Source: Bacteroidota bacterium (GTDB lineage Bacteria; Bacteroidota; Bacteroidia; Cytophagales; Cyclobacteriaceae). Taken from it: a DNA stretch of 64,000 nucleotides. The DNA lies in NCBI GenBank assembly GCA_947470895.1, contig CANIVF010000007.1, positions 36,274 through 100,273 of the forward strand. Direction: 5' to 3'. Below are positions 59,682 to 64,000 of this stretch, one piece after another (within the stretch, counting starts at the first letter, position 1; each line of letters opens with the position of its first letter). Both the position numbers and the translations under genes were made by a program. The notes beneath the pieces were generated by a model that saw only the letters and a program-made list of their open reading frames with translations, was not told the origin of the DNA and did not search any database.

Positions 59682-60668
59682 TTAGCGGATCGTACTATCC
59701 ATAATTTGCATAGAGACCAGCGCATCTTCTAGCGAACATGGATTTTTTCCTTCACCCCTGAAATACTTAACCACCTCCTCAATCATGGGCTGTTGTATGT
59801 GCGGTGGATTGATAAACTCAAATACTTGTCTGCCTGCTGAAGTCTCCATTTCCAATGTGGACTGCCGAAAGAATGAAAACTTAATCATTCCATTATCACC
59901 AATGATTTTGCAAGTATCGTCCACGGCACTTTCGTGCACATTAAATGACCACAAGCCGGTAAGAAAAATATCGTCAGAGAAAACAGCCTCCAGTGAAGTC
60001 ATGTCAGGAGCGTTATACTTTTTGTCCTGGTTAAGTGATTTGCCAGTGACTTCGTTGGGTTTGCCAAAGAACCAATACATTAAATCCAATTGGTGTGGGG
60101 CTAGGTCATGAAATAAGCCACCGCCTGATAGAACTGGGTTTACTCGCCAGTTGTCATCAGTTTTAGTAATGATGTTTTTCGTTGGCGATTGCAACATGTT
60201 AATGATTACCGCTTTTACCTTTCCGATTTTCTGCTCTTCCAGTAATGATTTTACTTTTTTGAATAAAGGCAAAGCACGTCTATAGTAAGCACCTGACACT
60301 GGCACCTGATATCGAATGGATGCATCCAGCATGCGTTTGCACGATGCGGCATTCATCGCAATAGGTTTTTCTATATAAACGGGCTTGCCGGCTTCCATCG
60401 CTTTGATGGCGTACTCTTCATGAGAGGCAGGTGGCGTGGCAATGTAAATGGCATTTACTTCAGGATTGTCAATCAGTTGTTGCGCATCGTTATAGTACTC
60501 CGGCACGTGATGGCGCAAGGCGTAGTCCTTAGCTTTGACCAGGTCACGCCTCATCACAGCAATCAATGATGAGTTGGCAATTTTAGAAAACGCAGGACCG
60601 CTTTTTACTTCGCACACATCGCCACATCCAATAATTCCCCAGCGAAGATTTTCCTTGCGAAAATTCAT
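59682..60668 (-). CDS. Gfo/Idh/MocA family oxidoreductase
   Basis: RWGIIGCGDVCEVKSGPAF; PVYIEKPIAMNAASCKRML; LFHDLAPHQLDLMYW. Confidence 0.9.
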   Translation of the reverse strand: MNFRKENLRWGIIGCGDVCEVKSGPAFSKIANSSLIAVMRRDLVKAKDYALRHHVPEYYNDAQQLIDNPEVNAIYIATPPASHEEYAIKAMEAGKPVYIEKPIAMNAASCKRMLDASIRYQVPVSGAYYRRALPLFKKVKSLLEEQKIGKVKAVIINMLQSPTKNIITKTDDNWRVNPVLSGGGLFHDLAPHQLDLMYWFFGKPNEVTGKSLNQDKKYNAPDMTSLEAVFSDDIFLTGLWSFNVHESAVDDTCKIIGDNGMIKFSFFRQSTLEMETSAGRQVFEFINPPHIQQPMIEEVVKYFRGEGKNPCSLEDALVSMQIMDSTIR

Positions 60669-60684
60669 TTTTAATCGGGAGCCA

Positions 60685-61545
60685 TTAATTTCTTCTGATC
60701 AGGACAAAATCACCACCTTCATCACCCGCATTCTGAATTTCTCCATACAGCGGTTTGGTGCCTGCATTGTTTCGCATCGCCATGCGCACAGAATCAAAGA
60801 GCTCTTCGGAAGGTAAATATTTGTTTTCATTTTCCGCCAATGTCTTTAAAAGGTATTTCATAAATACACTTTTGTCGGGTACGGTAGTGAGCGAACCGCT
60901 CGTCATGGCTTTTCTGCTGGCTCGCTTCATCATGTTGGCGATGTCCACGCTGGCGTTGTTGAGGGCCGAGCGTGTTTTAAAGATACCTCCACTAAAACAC
61001 GCATCGGCTATGAGTAGCGTATGTTTAGAGTTGATGGCACCAATATTTTCAACAAGTGCGCTGTTGCGAAACCATCTGGCTCTGTTTTTTTCCTGAGCAT
61101 CTGACGGCAACCAATAGCCAATGTTGGTCTTCTCATCAAAGTATCCATGGCCTGCATAAAAGATTACGAGATTGTCGGCCGGGGTTATGCGATGACTTAG
61201 GTTGTCAAACGCTACGTTAAGTTCTTCAAAAGTCGGGTTAGATAATACCATGACATCGGCAGAATCAAAAGTGTATTGACCAATCAGAATTTCCTTTAGT
61301 TCTTTTGCATCTTTCAGTGGTTCGTTCAATGAAACAATAGCGGAATCCTGGTATTCCTGCACACCAATCAATAGTGCATAATTCCGTCTGGCTTTCGATG
61401 TCTCTGCGTCAGCAAGTAACGATTTAGGCCTGAAGGTAACATGCACCGGGTTGCTGGTACCTTCTGTTTCCTGTGCATGGGTCGAGAATGAAAACACGAG
61501 TATCATCCAGGCGGTGATTAAAAATGAAAACAGCTTGTTGTTCAT
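60685..61545 (-). CDS. secreted caspase-like (C14 family) protein
   Basis: Signal peptide; ALLIGVQEYQDSAI; His motif NLVIFYAGHGYFDE; Cys motif TLLIADACFSGG. Confidence 0.88.
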   Translation of the reverse strand: MNNKLFSFLITAWMILVFSFSTHAQETEGTSNPVHVTFRPKSLLADAETSKARRNYALLIGVQEYQDSAIVSLNEPLKDAKELKEILIGQYTFDSADVMVLSNPTFEELNVAFDNLSHRITPADNLVIFYAGHGYFDEKTNIGYWLPSDAQEKNRARWFRNSALVENIGAINSKHTLLIADACFSGGIFKTRSALNNASVDIANMMKRASRKAMTSGSLTTVPDKSVFMKYLLKTLAENENKYLPSEELFDSVRMAMRNNAGTKPLYGEIQNAGDEGGDFVLIRRN

Positions 61546-61557
61546 AAAGTCCGCAGT

Positions 61558-64000
61558 TTATTGAATGATTAGTTTTACTCTCTTCTCTGCGCCAGGCCCT
61601 ACTTTCAGGGTAACTATATACAGACCGGCAGGCTCTTTGGGTTTCCAGTTGAGCACATGATAGCCTTTGCTAAAACGATCATCTAAAAGTGTGGCTACTT
61701 CTTTTCCCAGGCTATTGTAAACACGAACGGTTACGTTAGCATTATCCAACGATTCAGAAATAAAGATAGGAATTTTCACTTCTTCATGCGCTGGATTTGG
61801 GAAGGGGATACCAATGGCTGGCAATTCCTTTTCCAATACCCGGTTGATATAATTCTGGTCCCCAAAAATAATGCGCAGTGATTTACAGGCTGATGAAAGC
61901 TGGATTTCGGTTTCTTTGGTCATGTCGATCACGCGTTGTGTGGCGAGATCCAACAGAATAAGCTGCTGCTCTCCGGGCTTGTCGATAGCAGGCCATTGTA
62001 ATTTCAAAGGCTCATCACCGGAATACGCTACCGTAAATGGCCATGTGAAATGATCTTGCGTGGGCACTACATCTTTGGTGAGTGGTGTTGTTGAAGTAGA
62101 AGAGAAAACCAACTCAGGCATATTCAAACCTTCTAATAGTGGAACACCCGTTCTGTCAAAATCATCTTGGTCAATTAATTTTGCTTTAGGATGCATGCCT
62201 ATGCCACTGGTTTCATTGGTAAGGTCACCGTTCGTTACGCTAATAGGAATAGACCATTGATTTTTTAACAAATCAATTTTTTCACTGGATATTCTTCCAC
62301 CTGTAATTGATGTATTGCGAAGTGTTGGAACCTTGATATCAACATTTGATGTGCTTTTAATAAAAGCACCTTGATAGCGACCCAACTCTACCCCAAGAGA
62401 TAATGTTCCATTCTTAAACCGATATATTGAAGTTTCTACACCGGCAGGGTTGCCATTTGCAGTTAGTACTTCTGTCCAGGAGATAGGGAAGTTGTAAGGG
62501 TTACCAATCAAATTCCAGCCGCTGACCAGACTGATTGTGAAAGGGTTATTTTCATCGATCAGTAAATCACTTCCTGCGGCCGTGCCTTCTCCCGGATTAA
62601 TCGTTGTGCTTTTTCGAGCAATCAACCAGTACCCTTTGCCTGGTTCAATAAGGCTGAAAGCACCAGTTCCGTACTCACGATTTGCTCTTCCATTGTCTTT
62701 CGGCCCGTAATCGAATAATCTCCATTGCGTATTATCAACTCCACCTAACGCGCCAAAAACTGTACTCACTGTTTTATCGGTCAGTAGTAGGGGAACTGCA
62801 ATGGTCTGATAATTACTTAATTTATCGCCAAACGAAAGAGAGGGAATTACCTGGTCGCTTGAGGAATTTGGATAACTCACATAGGCTTTACCTGTGTTGC
62901 TTGTAACTGCAGTGGCGCTTTGATTTTTATCGGTTACTTCAAAATAATATTTGATACCGATAAGATCGGTGAGGTCAGAAGATGCTATGACTTTTTCAAA
63001 TTTATTACCACTGTTGGTAACGGTCACACTCTTCAAGGCAGACGAAGGCTCGCTGATACCTTTATATTTTAACACTACGCCACTAGCCTTGGCGGCACTG
63101 TTCACGGTGATACTCACCGTTAAAGTTCCTCCCTTATCAAAGGCTGCCGGAAATGTCTCCAGCGTGATTTGCACGGGATCAGGAAGCGTAGTTGTATTTC
63201 CTTGTAGTGGAGTTGTGGTTAAATAATTTGTTAATGTAGTACTGCCGTTATAGGCATAAATCTTATAAAAGTATTGTGTGCCTGATGATAATGCGGTTTC
63301 ATTAAATGTAGTGGCAGTGCCTACGTAGGCAATGGTGCCATCACCCAACGCATTGCCTTTTGTGTAGGTTGTTCCATCTACCGGATCGGTAGTAGGAGCA
63401 GATGCTGCTTTGCGTATAACAATGTATCCACCATCTGGTGCTGGTGAGGCAGCAGTAAAGTTTACTGTGTAAGAAGTAGTTGTGGTGGTGCTAAAAGTAA
63501 GGTTGGTTGGCTGTGCAGTAGGGGCTGGGCCAAATACTCCGAAAGTACTCATATGAACGATACTCCACTTACCATTAGCATCCTGGGCTCTAAAAGAAAT
63601 TTTATGTGTGCCCGTACTTAATGTGGATACATCCACAGAAAGATCTACGAGAGATACTGAGGTTCCTGGTGTGATGGTAACAGTCTTGTTCTTCGCCACA
63701 CCTGGCCCAAATCCGGCATCATCATCAAAGAAATATTCTAATCGGGTGATGTTAGGCGCTGAGGCTAATGAGGAGGCAGGTAGTTTATAGAAAGGTGAAG
63801 TAAACGCAGTGCTCCACTTACCGTTTGCATCTCTGGCCCGGAATGTAATGGTATGAAATCCGTCTGTCACAGATGCTAAGGAAACATTCACCACTTGATT
63901 AGTAATAGTTGTTCCTGCTGTGATGGGCACATCGGTGCCAAGGCCTGCGCCTAAGTCTCCATCAATAAAATATTCGAGTTTGTTTACGTTCGGTGCTGCA
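61558..64000 (-). CDS. large surface protein with repeated beta-sandwich units, FN3-like region and T9SS C-terminal sorting domain; 5' end beyond window
   Basis: Frame stays open past the track's M (63930) to the window end: ...AAPNVNKLEYFIDGDLGAGLGTDVPITAGTT; C-term GIPFPNPAHEEVKIPIF...GLYIVTLKVGPGAEKRVKLIIQ. Confidence 0.88.
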   Translation of the reverse strand, partial: AAPNVNKLEYFIDGDLGAGLGTDVPITAGTTITNQVVNVSLASVTDGFHTITFRARDANGKWSTAFTSPFYKLPASSLASAPNITRLEYFFDDDAGFGPGVAKNKTVTITPGTSVSLVDLSVDVSTLSTGTHKISFRAQDANGKWSIVHMSTFGVFGPAPTAQPTNLTFSTTTTTSYTVNFTAASPAPDGGYIVIRKAASAPTTDPVDGTTYTKGNALGDGTIAYVGTATTFNETALSSGTQYFYKIYAYNGSTTLTNYLTTTPLQGNTTTLPDPVQITLETFPAAFDKGGTLTVSITVNSAAKASGVVLKYKGISEPSSALKSVTVTNSGNKFEKVIASSDLTDLIGIKYYFEVTDKNQSATAVTSNTGKAYVSYPNSSSDQVIPSLSFGDKLSNYQTIAVPLLLTDKTVSTVFGALGGVDNTQWRLFDYGPKDNGRANREYGTGAFSLIEPGKGYWLIARKSTTINPGEGTAAGSDLLIDENNPFTISLVSGWNLIGNPYNFPISWTEVLTANGNPAGVETSIYRFKNGTLSLGVELGRYQGAFIKSTSNVDIKVPTLRNTSITGGRISSEKIDLLKNQWSIPISVTNGDLTNETSGIGMHPKAKLIDQDDFDRTGVPLLEGLNMPELVFSSTSTTPLTKDVVPTQDHFTWPFTVAYSGDEPLKLQWPAIDKPGEQQLILLDLATQRVIDMTKETEIQLSSACKSLRIIFGDQNYINRVLEKELPAIGIPFPNPAHEEVKIPIFISESLDNANVTVRVYNSLGKEVATLLDDRFSKGYHVLNWKPKEPAGLYIVTLKVGPGAEKRVKLIIQ

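Noticed and set aside
1-64000. Prophage, transposon, integron or toxin-antitoxin modules
   Set aside because: No integrase, transposase, phage structural or recognisable toxin/antitoxin proteins among the ORFs.

Overview
The window is ordinary-coding-density DNA from a Bacteroidota (Cytophagales-like) chromosome, judged from T9SS C-terminal sorting domains, an ArgF'-type arginine pathway, many Gfo/Idh/MocA, DUF1080, PmoA-like and ThuA proteins, and AT-rich intergenic regions. Main blocks: (1) a complete minus-strand arginine biosynthesis operon (argA-like GNAT, argG, argC, argD, argF', argB, argE, a nudix gene, argH) with a ~250-nt hairpin-rich 5' leader; (2) DedA, ABC permease, GMC oxidoreductase, PPK2; (3) a trans-sulfuration enzyme, Eda, DgoK-type kinase, an esterase and an Nramp transporter; (4) an accessory stretch with a 24-bp tandem repeat array next to an orphan HTH gene, DUF1003 and GDCCVxC proteins, a CbxX/SpoVK-like AAA+ ATPase with duplicated N-terminal domains, and an untracked 52-aa FecR-N-like ORF; (5) a large hexuronate / oxidative-glycoside gene set spanning about 28.4-60.7 kb: ThuA, four Gfo/Idh/MocA-type proteins plus a lipoprotein relative, MDR dehydrogenase, KduI, UxuA, SDRs, GH88, UxaB, GMC, a cytochrome c / PQQ-sugar dehydrogenase-type fusion, TIM-barrel epimerases, tandem DUF1080, PmoA-like, SDR-type UxuB, UxaC, ExuT and UxaA. 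It is interrupted by a lower-GC segment holding a frameshifted S8 protease; (6) a secreted caspase-like protein beside a partial T9SS surface protein. The best second-look candidates are the arg leader, the combined Tat-exported oxidative plus uronate cluster (my main candidate for an undescribed system), the 24-bp repeats with the HTH gene, the G-run frameshift in the S8 protease, and the duplicated operator-like element between GH88 and uxaB. No rRNA, tRNA, CRISPR array, transposase or phage gene was identified. All homology calls are from reading the proteins by eye; no database search was run.
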